Below are positions 10,747-23,672 of a stretch of DNA of 64,000 nucleotides, piece by piece (position 1 is the stretch's first letter; every line of letters begins with the position of its first letter). Origin of the DNA: Mucor racemosus (Eukaryota > Mucoromycota > Mucoromycetes > Mucorales > Mucoraceae); NCBI GenBank assembly GCA_027405735.1, contig JAPEHQ010000025.1:372001-436000 (forward strand). Direction: 5' to 3'. The position numbers and the translations under genes are program-made. The notes under the pieces are model-generated. The model worked only from the letters and a program-made list of their open reading frames with translations, searched no databases and was not told where the DNA came from.

Positions 10747-11790
10747 CACAATATCGACTGATTTAGAATTATTTTTCTGTTTTCTTCTCCACTCTTTCCT
10801 CAGATCTTTTATTTATGTTTAAAACTACAACAAAAAAGACAAATATTTTTTATAAACTGAAATCAAGTAGCAGGTGCAAGTACATGTTTTTCCTATTGTT
10901 TATTTGGAAATGAATTATTAATTAATTGTTTATTTGGAAATGAATTATTAATTAATTGTTGATTTTAGGGCGCGTTATAATATTTTTCTCCGATAAAAAA
11001 AGCATCCAAGACTTGGTCAGTTTGTTCCATCATCTACGTTATAATCAATGCTTTTTTGGTCTAAATTCGATATCTACCTACAGAAAAACTGGTGATTATA
11101 AAAGTATGTATAAACATTTACAGTAATAAGCTTGAATCAAGTGGGTACAGCATCGTAAATTCTGGAAAAAGTTCTCAAATATTATAAAATCTCTTATTTT
11201 TAAGACTTACAAGGCTTATAAGCGGAATATTAATTTCAGCATTCATTCTTGTCCAGATCATCAATTTTGACATTTTTTAATTTTTTTTCTGATTTTGCAA
11301 ATCTAGAGTTAATTATACTACCATTTATAAAAACGGAAAATATACACATATAGAGAATTTAGCGCTCTATTTGCTCAATAAAAAATAAAAAATATTTTTG
11401 TTGCAAAATATTACATGAAAATCCTTTAACCAAAAAACCGTTTTTCGGACAAAAGTACAAATTTTCATTACTTAGCATTTAATATTAAGCTTTTATAAAA
11501 TCTGTATTAGTTATGGCTACAGTTTTCTCTCACATTGTAATATATTTAAACGTTGATTTTGGTATCAAAATTTAATTTTTCTGTTTTTTGCTAAAAATCA
11601 TGAGTGTTGGTAAGGATAAAATGAGTCCCCGAAAATGTCCGCTACAAAAGCTGAATTTTCAGACCGCACATGGTTAAATATAAGAAAAGTTAAAAAAAAA
11701 CGCTTCTTTATTTAAAACTGATATACCATAGTTCAAATTTACTCGATTACGTATAAAATCGATTTCAGCCTATGGAAAGTAACGTTTTTC

Positions 11791-13321
11791 AAAACGTAGT
11801 TATTCATTATCAATGTCAATGGTCCGTCAACTATAGAGTGTAATAAGGCAAACAAGATGTGATTTTATGAAGTGAATACATATTTTTTGTTGATTAATTG
11901 AAAATAAAATCAATAGCAAATCATGGACTGTATATGTTTAGGTTTGATAATTAAAAACTATTTATTGAGCATTATTAAAAGTTCGTAAAAGAAACAAATT
12001 CAATGCCATGCGATAAACATAGATTGCCTCAAATTGCTTTGAATGGTATTCTGATTTGAATCTTCCATGAGTAATTAAATGCATCATATTACACATTTAA
12101 AAAATGTATTATACATACATAAATTATATGCTATGTATGCATACATACCTTAGATGTGTATGGAAGCTTGGCAAATTGTTTCGCGTATAGGTATAATACA
12201 TTGTATTATAATAATATCCAACCTATATTCAAATAATACTGCCAAGAGAATGACAGAGGTCGATTTGGTCACTTATCAACTAATTGGATTGAAATATAAA
12301 GCCACACACTCGGCTTAGATTAATTAATTAATTGAAGCCCTTTGATATCTTGAATAAAGCTTCAAATAAATATTTAATATATACTTTCAGTATCAATATC
12401 TTGAATAACTTTTATGGATTCTTAATTCATGTAGATTTTTCTCATTACATTCGATGAGTTAATGGTTATAAACAAGTAACTATATAGGAATTATCGTGTT
12501 TTTAAAAATTATTTTTTTGATAGATTTAAACACGTAACTGGGCAAGTTTCTTACTGTTTAATGCTGAATCAACTTCTTAAAAGATTTATAAAATATTGAA
12601 GTATGATGACAAGATACTTTTTGTTTCAAAAGTAACAATAAATTCATTTTTGAAATGCACATGCATTACTTGTGTTAATAAAAAGGAAATTGATTAAACA
12701 GCAAGATATACAGTATATGCACCTCGCCTTCATAAGTTATTAAATAAGTGTATTTTTATATATTTTCTGTGCCGATTGAATACAGAAATACCGTTATTCT
12801 TGAATGTCTTCAACTGAAAGAGATATGGTCTTAAATTCACAGATTTAATTGTCATTATTACTAGAGATCTCCAACGTTCTTTTTTTATACCCCATCTTTC
12901 GTCGCAGAATTTGAATGCACTTTACAAACTAAATTAATTAAGGAATTGCGGTTTTTTTAGCTCATAATAAATGCATATATTTAGCTCCTATTAAATCCTA
13001 TTATTGAAGTTATTGGTACCATTTATATATTTTAAATGAAATAGATCTCTGTGTTCAAATCGTTGAAACAAACAGATGCCAAGTTTAATCAGAACAAAGA
13101 CGATAAAATGTCGAAATCAAAAACGAATATTTTATTTTAATCCAAAAAGAATCAACTAAAGAAAAGACCAACGAAAAAAAAAGAAATAATAATAATAATA
13201 ATAATTGCTGTAAGAATAATGAAATTGAGTGGAGAAAATGTGTTTTTGTGTACAGGAGAGAAAAAGAAGGTTCAGGGTATTAAATATTTGCAGAGGAAAA
13301 AAAAAAATCGAGTTGTTTGTA
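11791..13321. other. Intergenic AT-rich DNA, nothing recognised
   Basis: No conserved open frame, RNA gene or repeat boundary was recognised. The right end carries the 3' flank of the transporter gene, with short GA- and AAT-rich tracts near 13175-13205. Confidence 0.4.
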
Positions 13322-14585
13322 TTACAATCCATACAAGTAAGTTGCGTATATAACCAATGCTGCGCCCAGTAAAAATGATCCAGAGAAGGTAAAGTTGAAA
13401 AGCCACACACTAACGATAGATGACAAAATGATACTAATACTTGTAGCGAAACCCTTCAAAATATTATCGGCATATTTCACAACAAGTGCAACAATTAAAC
13501 CTCCTAGGGCTTGAATGGCAATAACTGTCCAGGTTAAAGGTGTATAATTAACGAAAAATCCACGTTCGACAATAGTAGCGCCATCTTGCAGCATGACAAC
13601 GAATACCAAGCCCAATAATACAGAGAAAAAGGACATTTGAATGTTGCGAATCCAAATTTGATTGCTAGCAGCCAACTCATCATCCATATTATCCTCCTCT
13701 TGTACAACCTTTTTATTTTCATCCTCATCATCAGACCAATCTTCAGTGTTGTTAGTAGATACAGCAGCAGGTTTGGGAGCAGGTGCTTTGAGGATCTTTT
13801 CGAAATAAACACCAGCCAAACCAGACAACATACAAGCAGTTAAAACGGCAATAAAACCTTGTAAATTGGATTGATTACCAATGGCAGCAGAGTCGACGGA
13901 AGTTGTTGAATCAGTGATTGTTGTATTTCCAGTAATATAAGCGATAACAGCAGTAGATGCCCCTTTAGGTAAAACAACGAGTCCAATACCAATAGTTAAT
14001 AATGCCAAGGCAATCCACTTTAATTTGGAGAGGTTCTTCTTGAGGATCAATACACTGAAGAAAGCAGTGGTCAAAATCTTTAATTGATAAGTTACTTGGA
14101 ATGTAGCTGCATCAAGGTTGGAAGCTGCAACGTATTGAAGGTTATTCTATTTTCAAAGATATTTTTAATTACCATGGCAACAAACACATTCACACAAAAC
14201 ACTTACTTGGATAAGATACAAAACGGCAGGAAAAGCTAATTTAGCTGTTTCTCTCCAATTTAATATAAGTTCACGATTCAATACAGTAGTTAATCTCTTG
14301 AAAGAACGTTTACGAGACTCGGGAGCAAGATATAACACAACAAGACAGACAATAGATTTGATAACTTCACTCATCACAACGGCAGTAGATGCTAAATACA
14401 ATTTATCTTCTTCTACATTAGCTCTTGTATAGCGCATCACCAAAATGAGCGCACTGTTTTGCACCACAAGAATAATTAAAGAAAGGTATTTGATAGGTAT
14501 ACCATTAAATAGTTTAACTAAGCCTATTTACCAAAGGTTAATTACCATTTAGTGATATGTATATATATATTGATATTTTACCCAT
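13322..14585 (-). CDS. Golgi nucleotide-sugar transporter (UDP-Gal/UDP-GlcNAc type), 379 aa
   Basis: Three exons (14582-14585, 14207-14517, 13322-14146) give 379 codons plus TAA. Family blocks appear in order: IPIKYLSLIILVVQNSALIL (TM1), YTRANVEEDKLYLASTAVVM, NNLQYVAASNLDAATFQVTY with QLKILTTAFFSVL, GLAGVYFEKILK, IWIRNIQMSFFSVLLG, and a final SFLLGAALVIYATYLYGL segment. These are typical of the SLC35A (UDP-galactose / UDP-N-acetylglucosamine) antiporters with ten membrane spans. The exact sugar cannot be decided. The loop after about residue 230 holds an unusual acidic insert (DWSDDEDEN). The start is a 4-nt exon (ATGG) before a 64-nt intron, chosen because the frame upstream of exon 2 hits a stop and this junction gives MVKLFNGIPIKY. 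Confidence 0.88.
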
Positions 14586-14815
14586 ATTTGAAGATTTAAT
14601 AAATGAAGGAAAAAAAAAAAGGAAGAAAGAGAAAGGATCAATTCTTGATATCGAATTCTCCCCCCCCCCATCCCCTCAATTAAATACTAAAAAAAAATTA
14701 TTATTTTCTCGCCTCAGCCCGGACAAACCAGCCATGATGTGCTTTTTTTTAACATGTACTGTGTCACCCTCTCTCTCTCTCTTTAAAAGGGGATTATTTA
14801 TAGAAAGTTTATTTA

Positions 14816-17800
14816 CTACAAAACATCATCTTTATAAGGTGAAGGATGTTGTTCTCTTAAAGCTTCAAAAGCATTATGGTAAGCTGCAATCATATGATCT
14901 TCTATGCACGTTTTTGTCAATTTCATCTCATTTGAGATTTCATGATTTGAATAATGTAAACTATAACATGTTTTGCTTGCACCTGGAATGTTGTGTCTTG
15001 ATAATACTTCGCCTACAGCTGCGGTTGATCCTCTTCTTTTATGACCAGGTTCTTGTTCATCTTCTGATTTATTGGTAAATCGAATTTCTTTTCCTCTTTT
15101 GATTTGTATAATTTTCCCTGGTATATACAACTATTTTATAGATAACATCTTCGTTTAGCCAACCTGTTACTATTTTTATTACATCGATAACAACTTACCG
15201 ATGGATACATTGAATCTGCGACATTGTTAAGCTTTTCTCTACGTTGAGCAATGATATCAAAACATACTTTGCGGGCTTTTGGATCAGTCAGTGTCTATGT
15301 TGTATATATAAATAAACATTTGCTTTACTATTGTCACCTATTTTACACATGCTTCTTTTTTTTTTAAAAAAAAATACCTTTCTAAAACCTCCTAATGTTC
15401 CATAAGCACTAATCATATCTAATACCAATTCTTTCAATTTCATGGCTGTACCATACGATAATCTTCCAACAACATCATCTTGACACACAAAACTATGAAT
15501 ATATTCTTCATATTTTTTACCTAGATCTGGTGAACTAACTGCAGAAGGTGCATAATTGTAGCAATGCATTTTAAATTTAGAATTTCCAGCAAGATCTTTC
15601 AATTCATCAATGTGATCTGCTACCATCATAGTCAGTAAGCTTGCTGTACCGCCACCTAAGGAGTGTCCAGTAATGACGAAGCTATCCAATTCATCACCAT
15701 GATGATGTATATATCGAAATATTTGAGGTATAATACTTGTATAAAACCATTGTGCAGATGCTAGCATGCCTGAATGAACAAGACCACCTTTCCAAGGCAT
15801 ATACTCACACACAAGATCTGTGATTGCGTCGTACAAACTCCAAGTTCCACGAATACTAAGCACAATAGCTTTACGCGGTCTATCAAGAGCGACGTAATAA
15901 CTTGGCTGAAACGATGCTCCTTTACGAAGGGCGTACTCATAACCTAACAAATCTTCAGGGTGTAAATGTAAATAGCGGATAATGGCTAGTCGATTAGATC
16001 TTCGATCACGTGCACCACGCACATACTGACCATACATGCCCAAATAACATAAACCACGCCATCCATAAGCCATTAAGGCAAATGAAAAGTAATGACAACC
16101 ATTATCAATAAGATTTGTATCTGAAACAGGTTTTTGTAAAGGAGGTCGAGGTAAGGATTCATAGAATTTTTGAATCAACAGAGCAGCTTTTAGTAATTTG
16201 ATTCCAGTAACACGAAATCCTTGACCAAATGAATTGGCTGTTTTTATAATTGCACGCACCATGGCTTGTGTTTGTTTGCTAACTACAAGCCCAATTAATT
16301 TATCAACTACTGGATGCGATAATGCAACATCTTCAAATGAATCTTGCATCCATTGTGATGCAAAGTCTCTATCACCAAAATTAACACTATCAATAATGTG
16401 CTGAGCCTTTTTGCGTGCACCATGAGCTAATCGATCTGTCACAGGTGCTGATGAAGACATTGTAGATGTTGCAGAAGATGATGTTTCTGTACTTTCATCA
16501 TCAGGATTGAATTTATGATTATCGTCAGAATCATTTTGTGAAAATCCATATCTTTTACCACTTGATGAATTTGGTAATTTCTTTGCTGGTAAGATTAAAT
16601 GCTTTATCCATTTTAAATGATTTTTGTGTTCGTCTTGTTGATCACTACGACGATAACGACGACGAAAAGCTTTTTGCGAGAAAGATGAAGCAGATGAGTT
16701 TCTTGAAGCATAGTGAAAACGCTTTCCCCATTTAATTTTGACATTATTACTACTACTTTGCTCAGATGTAGATGAAAGACTTGGCTCTGATGAACCTGGT
16801 ATATGTGCTGTCATAATGTTTGACAATCGATTTTTAAATAAGTCATCTACATAGCCTTCTTCTTGAGCTAAATCACCTCTACCATAAGAAGTTCTTCGGC
16901 TAGAGACTCGAGTAGCTGAATGTGTAGCGGAAAGATATGATGAAGCAGATGCATTTGTTGTAGTTACGGATAATGGATGAAATACATCTTCAGGTGCATA
17001 TAGTGTTTGATGATGTTGTTCTTGATCTTGGCCTTTTTTATTCTGTTCAATTGGATCTAGTACTCTTTTATTTGGCATAGGAACATTATTTGATAATGGT
17101 TCTTGAAAGTGATATCTAATACGAATTTGTACAGATCCAATTAGATTCAAATCACCTGTTTTCTTGGATACAATGATGGGATCTATTATATCAGTTTCTA
17201 ATAAGGTAGATTGAACTTCTGAAGGTAAAAGTCGTTGTGAACGGTATTCGTAAATAGGTAGAAATCTATAAAAAGGTTTAGCGATATGCATTAATCATGT
17301 GTGGAAAAACATACGTTACAAAAACATCAGTTTTACCACCAAGAGTTGATATTTTCAGTTTTGCTTTGCCAACATGTTTTGTCGTTGGCCAATGTTTATG
17401 AGGTTTATCATACAAATCGAACTTTAAAATGATTAAACAAAAATTCATGATTTCAATCCAAAGAAATATACACTCACCTCAATTGTGTTGAATAACTGAG
17501 CATGGTAAGAAACTACAAATACAAATCCTTCATTCCAATCACCTGTACAAGTATCTGATCTCTTGGAATAGTATTGTGCAGGGCCCATTTTCAATCTAAT
17601 TTGAGGTCTTTTTATTTTACTGTCTAACCTTATATTGAGCAAGTCAATCTAGATTTGAGAAATTAGCATAATTCTCCCGTCATTTCAGAATTGATTCTTG
17701 CTCACCTGCATTTTAGTATCGATAACCCTATTATCTGCTGTTGAATCTGATTTCTGATATGTATCCCATTCTTTGCTTATTTTTTTCAAATCAGGAACTG

Positions 17801-17930
17801 ACAAACTTCTACTATGCTGTTCATTTAACCAGGAATCAAGTTGAGTTGGTTTACGTTTAATTAAAAAAGAAGCATGCCTCGATAAGGGTTCTGTACATAA
17901 CGTACTCTTATCGGTTTTACAATTAGGCAT
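14816..17930 (-). CDS. C2 + class-3 lipase, sn-1 diacylglycerol lipase-like, 933 aa
   Basis: Six exons (17706-17930, 17478-17648, 17315-17421, 15378-17265, 15199-15294, 14816-15130) splice in frame to 933 codons. Residues about 75-215 form a C2-like beta domain (LLNIRLDSKIKRPQIRL, GDWNEGFVFVV, LNLIGSVQIRIRY). A Ser-rich disordered linker with basic clusters follows. The lipase-3 domain starts near residue 550 (YFSFALMAYGWRG) and contains IVLSIRGTWSLYDAITDL and the nucleophile elbow GHSLGGG (Ser about 703). A later QDDVVGRLS is where the family has its catalytic Asp, and EDHMIAAYH near the C-terminus is the likely catalytic His. Family members release 2-acylglycerol from diacylglycerol at membranes. 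The C2 domain suggests Ca/phospholipid recruitment. Animal DAG lipases have four N-terminal membrane spans, which are missing here. The substrate is inferred. Confidence 0.87.
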
Positions 17931-18734
17931 ATGAAAAACTATTCATTCACTTGTTTAAGCTGCTTGTCATATATATATATATATATTATTTAAGAAAAGA
18001 AGAAATATTTTGCAGTTGTTGATTTTTTTTCGGTGAGACATATTGTACTAAGATTTTCACGCCAAAACTAAATGTCCTTGCCAATTACTATTGATTAATT
18101 GCTGAATGTATTAAAACTCCATGGTCCTATTGTTCCCCGAGGGAATTTATGTTTCCCCGAGAGCGAACACATAAAACAGAAAACGAAGAGATAAAGCTAA
18201 TTTTTTTTTTTTTTTTTTGAATATAAGGAATTGGATAATAAGTGATTGCATTGTAATTATTAAGCTTTTTATCCTTTACTTGGTATTTGGAGGGATGCTC
18301 TACATTATCAAATTAACGGATTATTGATTAACCATATTCTGATATTCTTGACTAGAGTTGTACAGAATTTTCAGCATCATCAGACTTCACTGTATCTACA
18401 TTATAAAAAAAGTAATGCACCGCGCATTATGGTACCTCATGCATCAATAAAAGTATAAATAACACAATTGAATTTGAACTCAAGATACATTCTACAATAT
18501 ATATTTGCGTTTATCAGCGCTGAAACTTAAAAAAAAAAGTACATGGCTTGATCTTATTTACACGAAAAAACTAAATTTTGCAATTTCACAGCTGGAAAAA
18601 AAAAGTACAGTATAATGGAGCAACATCTTTTGTTATATCTTGATAAGCATATACTATAATAGATTTTGCTGTTTTTGGTCTGAAAAAAACCTTTAAAAAC
18701 TAACACTATATTATATCTCGAAATGAGAGTGCAG

Positions 18735-18769
<35 letters not shown>

Positions 18770-18942
18770 GAACAAGGCTCCATTCTCAGGAACGAAATTT
18801 TGGCTAAACCAAGAAACTTTATAGACAGTGGAAACCGATATTTGGGTATGATAGCACTATTCCTTGCATAATACAAAATATATTTTGGCCCCTTGTAAAA
18901 TTTTCATAAAATATATAATGTATATAAGTTTATTTAAATCGT
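17931..18942. other. Intergenic, promoter side of lipase; long T tracts
   Basis: No gene seen. It contains an (AT)n run near 17971-17987, a T run near 18201-18218 and a 41-nt T run at 18738-18778. Confidence 0.5.
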
Positions 18943-21062
18943 TTAAATAACCAGGGATATATCTTCTGGTCGAACAAAAACACCTCTGTTTGGGGACGAT
19001 ACAAAATAGCGATGACCATCCACAGATCCATCATTCTTTCCAACTGTATTGAATTAAAAGATTGGTATCAAAATTAAGAATATGCTTTCTGTCAAAAATA
19101 CCTCTTCTGTCAAGCTCTACACCAATCCAAATACCATCCGCAAAATTAACATGACCAATATACTCGACTGTACCAACAGTTAAATTAGGTCTTCTTGTTA
19201 ATTGAACCCGTTTATGCATACCCACCATGGGTGCACTAACTTGACCTCGCAATGGCTTTTTGTGTTTCATACTAGAGAAAGAGATTGATCTTTCCTTTTT
19301 AGTATCAGCTAGTCTTACTTGTGACCAAGAAGTAGAGGATGTAGATACGCTAGTCCGTACTGTAGATGCAGAAAGAGTTCGGTTTGACAATCTCTGTTGT
19401 TGTGGTGATCCAGTAGTGGTGGTACTAGTGCTATTACGACGACGGCGGTGATGGCTTGACCCAATTTTTTTGAGTAACCTAGTCAAATGACTAGCAAATG
19501 AAGCCGACGTTGATGAATTTTCATTGTTAGTTACAGGCAAACTAATCCGCCTTGTTGTTCCAGAAGTTGTTCGTAATGTAGATCGAGATGAGTGTCTTGA
19601 TAAGCCATTTGTATGTGTTGATGTTGATAAACTCAAGTTGGGTATAGAAGGTAATAGGAATGAAAATATACCTCGATGAAAAAGTGGGTGATTTGAACTT
19701 ATAAGCGCCTTTGGTCGTACATCTAGATCTATTTTGTGAAATGAGAAAATGTTACAAAGTACAACTGCAAAACGTACCATCGGCTAATAACTTTAATATA
19801 GCTTTATCCAGTTTATCGAGGCCTCCTTGTTGCCGTATGTCGTCGATACGTCGGGTTATGTAATGAAGCACCATTACTTTAGCAACACTAAGGATATGCT
19901 TCACTTGATCATTGTGTTGTACGGCATGTCTCGACATTAAATCACAAACAATTCCTTGGTATAGTATACCGACATTTGAACAGTCCATTTGATCTTCCAA
20001 TATATGCAATAGTAGATATTCTAGAAAATCAAATGAGTATGTTATGCCATCAATACATGATAATAAAGCAGGATATTGACAACAAAAGAAATCAAAATGA
20101 CGAGCAATAATTTTGGTAGCACGGGCCTGGACAGATGTAAGAGTTGCATGCAAAGGTTTACTCCAAGAGAGTAACGGATCATTTGTAGATAGTGTGTTTG
20201 ATGCAGTAAAGCAAGCATAAAGTGATTCAATTGCATTTGATTTATTCACACGAAGAAGCACCTTTTGTGATAATGCCTGACTAACATCCTGTGGAAGTTG
20301 TATCAAGAGTCTAGCCATGTGACGACTGGTCCAGTAAGTAGACAGCGTCTTTTCTGGATCACTCGCCAAGATAGTAATGACCTTTTGTGTCATGACGGCC
20401 ATCTTTTCATCCTGCAATTCAAGTGAGCGAGTTCTACAGAAAGGAAATAATTCAGGCACACTTGAAATACAAGATGTACAATAACATATACAATTATGAA
20501 CTGATTCTATCAATTGTTCTGTTAATTTGATACACAACTTGTCCATCCCTAAATAGTCTGCAGCAGAGTACATGTCGCATAGTTCTTTGAGCGTCTTTGG
20601 TTTCTTGATCTTGTACGTATACATGAATTTAATTATGCTTGATAAAGCTATTCGGTCAATAATACTAGATGGTAAATAAACAATACTGGCTTTTGACTCT
20701 ATAAAGTTTTCTCCAAATAATGATGCAAAATAAGGTGATTCTTTGTAGAGGACATGTGTATGGCAAGACCATCGCGTTTGCTGCTTTTTTGGAGTTTTTT
20801 TATCATTATCATTATCATCCTCTTCGTCTTCGTCTTCGTCTTCTTCGGTGCATTCATCCTCCTCTGTGTTGTCACCATCTTGATCTGTTGATTTAGAAGA
20901 ACTAGAACTATCAAACTGACGTTTTCTTCTCGCTACTTTTTGGTTCATTGGTAGTTTTGATTGTGATAATCTTCTTTTCGCAGGAACTTTTTGTGATCCT
21001 AATGCAACAATCACATTTGTTGGTCCATATTGATCTACTTGAATTCCTACATTTTCTTCCAT
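18943..21062 (-). CDS. BTB/POZ domain + CAP-Gly domain protein, 670 aa
   Basis: Three exons (19778-21062, 19102-19728, 18943-19043) encode 670 aa. After a basic N-terminus and an acidic Asp/Glu tract (residues about 65-88) comes a BTB fold: WSCHTHVLYKESPYFASLF, VYLPSSIIDRIALSSIIKFM, then AADYLGMDKLC. A helical BACK-like region continues to about 430. A Ser/Thr/Arg-rich linker (430-575) is probably disordered. The last about 75 residues are a CAP-Gly domain: GTVEYIGHVNFADGIWIGV, ELDRR, then the signature GKNDGSVDGHRYF and GVFVRPEDI. CAP-Gly domains bind the EEY/F tails of tubulin and EB1. BTB domains dimerise or recruit Cul3. The GKNDG motif is formed only after splicing exon 2 to 3, which supports the model. 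The function of the combination is inferred: a microtubule-plus-end or Cul3 adaptor. Confidence 0.88.
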
Positions 21063-21211
21063 GATAAAAGTTTGTGAAAGAGAAATGGAGATTTTTAATT
21101 TAGGAAAGATTTGTTGTATCTGTTTGTTATTTTCCTTTCTTCAAAATATAAAAAAATAAAAAAAAGAGAGAGTGAAAAAGAAGGAGAAAGGCAGATGGGG
21201 AGCCCTATTTT

Positions 21212-21252
<41 letters not shown>

Positions 21253-22490
21253 TCGAATGTTACATATACACATCAAATCTGGGAATTCTGCTTAAACAAT
21301 AAATAATTGAATATTGGTTTACATCACATTGAATTATATACACTTTTTTCTAAAATGATCCCTTTTTCTTTTGGTATACTCGTTCTCGTGTTGTACAATG
21401 ATTGATTCTCATACACACACTATTTAATATATATTTGCGTGTAATATCATATAGTTAAAAAGGAGAAAAATCGATATTAATCTCACTTGGATTTACATAT
21501 AGATCTTTTGTGCGTGTGTGTATAAATCTATAAAAATCCCACATGCTTTTTCTCCATTTTATGAAACCTGTTTCTTTTATGTATTACTTAATCACAAGGT
21601 ATTGTAGCTATAAATAATGCGGTCATTTCAATAAATGGATTATAGAACTGGCGAGGTTACATTCAATGGATTTATGGATTGACTATAAAATACAGCTATA
21701 TGATTTTAAGGATACCTGCTGCTGTTGACTGTCCTTTGACACAGTATGTAATACTCTCTTTTATATGAATACATGCATAAATTGGCGTAAATGTATGCTA
21801 CTATTGCTAAGTTTATACGTTTTTGGCTTTTTTTTTCAATATTGGATGTCTTTTAATTAACCATGAAAACAAAAAAAAAATGATGCCATTTTAAATGTAC
21901 ATTTTGGAATCATTTTAATATTTATTTTCCATATTTATGCAATAGTTATAAAAATAGCAAGATAAATATATCACGGCATTCGTTTGTTTATCATTAGTTT
22001 CACAGTTTACGTGCTATATGCAAATCTACCATGATAAAGCTAATACAACAATACTTATAATTTTACATAATGGAGCAGCAGTCAAGTTTGGATATGTAGG
22101 TGTTTCCTGTATATTAAAATGCTATTTCATATAGATATGCATAGTCTATCAAAAAAAAAGAATTACACAAAAATAGAAATTGGGACTTGTGCTTTATAAT
22201 TGCTTCGTTTGTGCATTATGATATGTTTGAAGAGTTTGTTGCCATGATAAATTTAGTCTTTTTTTCAATGACGGCAATATTAACCTTTTGAATAATATAC
22301 CTACTGTGTATATAAAAACATTATAGGACATATTAATGGCTGGATTAAGTCCGAGTGAATTTCACAAAATGTTAAAAATGCTGATTTTCATCAACATCAT
22401 GACATGCCACATTTTCTATAACTATCATAGCCCCTCAAATTAAACACTTTTTAGAATACATCTTAGACACTGCAAAGTATATATGAACTG
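21063..22490. other. Intergenic, nothing recognised
   Basis: Promoter side of the BTB/CAP-Gly gene, with a 37-nt T run at 21215-21251 and GA-rich tract before it. The rest is AT-rich DNA without recognisable coding or repeat structure. Confidence 0.45.
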
Positions 22491-22494
22491 ATCG

Positions 22495-23672
22495 CATTAT
22501 GTTTCTAAATTTACTTTATATCTCACGATAGTCTCAAAAACGGGTAAAATTCACTGCTTTTTCCTTGAAAACTGTGTCTCACTTTTCATCTCTGCTTTAT
22601 TTTCTTTTTCATTAAATAATGCCAAGATAAAATTATATGCCAATACACCTGAGATATTCAACTTTAATCTAACAACAAGTATCCAAAAATATCCTATTTT
22701 TTGCAGTTGGTATAACTTTTTCAGTGCTAATGTTTCAGATTTTTACACGTATTTCACTGCTAAATACTAAAACCTTTGAGGCCTCATATCTCTACAAAAA
22801 ATTAAGCTATACTAACACTTTCTAATAATAAAACTTACTTGTTTTAAAGCACTCTATAACATATGTAAGTATAAAAAAATTCTGAGCAATTTTTTTTTCA
22901 TTTTTTTGACATTTTTGTAGTAGATTTCAAAATATTTGTTAAATTGAGTAGCGGTTTTTTTTTACTCATGTCATCAAGCACGTTGAGCTCTCTCGGATCC
23001 AATTTAGTTTTTTTCAAAATATTGATTTCTCGTGGAGATATCCTCAAAAATGTGTACAAAAAGGTACCTCCATTTCTAGCTTCCATTTTTCCCTTATATA
23101 CCCTCATCCCAAATTCTGAATCTGAAAAACTTTTGGACAAAAATATGGTTTTCTCTACAAACAATGCAGTTAGAAGATTCCGCAATAGCTCGATCGATAA
23201 ATAATTTCCTGGCAAATTATCTCAATTAGTTATATTTTAAATATGCTTATAAAAAGTGATGTGTATCTTCAAAAAACCTCAAAAATGCCAATTGCATTTT
23301 ACGCAAAATTTAACGTGGAATGTGTTTCTAATTTTTGTTTAGATGGATACAAAATCCAAAACTGTACAAAAACTATTTAATATGCTAGGGCTACTTATTT
23401 TGCAGTACATGAGCCTTTAAACAATTTTGATTTTTGGATCATTTTCTGATCGATTTCATAATAAATCGATTTTGAAACCTAGTTAGTTAGGTTTTAAGCT
23501 ATAACGTGAACCATTACTTTCATAACCTTGACAAAAAATTAATATTTTTCACTGAAACAAAAAATGCAGAATAATAGTTTATAGTTGGATATGACCTTGC
23601 AGCAGTAAATGATGAAGTTTTTACTAAAATAAAAAAAATATAAAAACAAAGCAGTAGAAACACAATTATAAT
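22495..23672 (-). repeat. Repeat carrying an unknown ORF; inverted partner at 58.83-59.65 kb
   Basis: The minus strand of about 22500-23220 matches the plus strand of about 58900-59650, including both coding and flanking parts. A short flank copy also lies at 4950-5300. The 23400-23672 end joins the dynein-repeat family (TACTAAAATAAAAAAA next to the AGCAGTAGAAA word, as at 28430-28470). Confidence 0.6.
22898..23215 (-). pseudogene. Unidentified repeat-borne protein fragment, ~105 codons
   Basis: An open minus-strand frame without ATG reads LLRNLLTALFVEKTIFLS, FSDSEFGMRVYKGKMEAR, FLYTFLRISPREINILKK, TKLDPRELNVLDD and a Lys-rich end with a stop. The copy at 58950-59220 encodes the same residues in pieces (VEKTIFLS, SNSEF, VYKGKIEAR, LYTFLRIS, ILKKTKLDPRELN) but has frameshifts. 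Many differences are conservative replacements (for example KMEAR to KIEAR), so the sequence was once protein coding. The missing start suggests it is the 3' exon of a longer gene carried by the repeat. I do not recognise the family. Confidence 0.5.

Larger units (their letters stand above)
7136..11790 (-). repeat. Repeat family copy A2, reverse orientation
   Basis: Blocks match other islands in reverse order. 7370-7700 pairs with 26120-26350, 43170-43390 and 57420-57640. 7990-8340 pairs with 24930-25440 and 42480-42760. 9430-10100 pairs with 24090-24740, 29000-29645 and 46920-47570. 10200-11110 pairs with 48270-48820, and 11110-11790 with 27400-27960. Short frames here begin only with TTG or GTG and recur because the DNA is repeated. 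No gene is supported. A solo LTR interrupts it. Confidence 0.7.
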
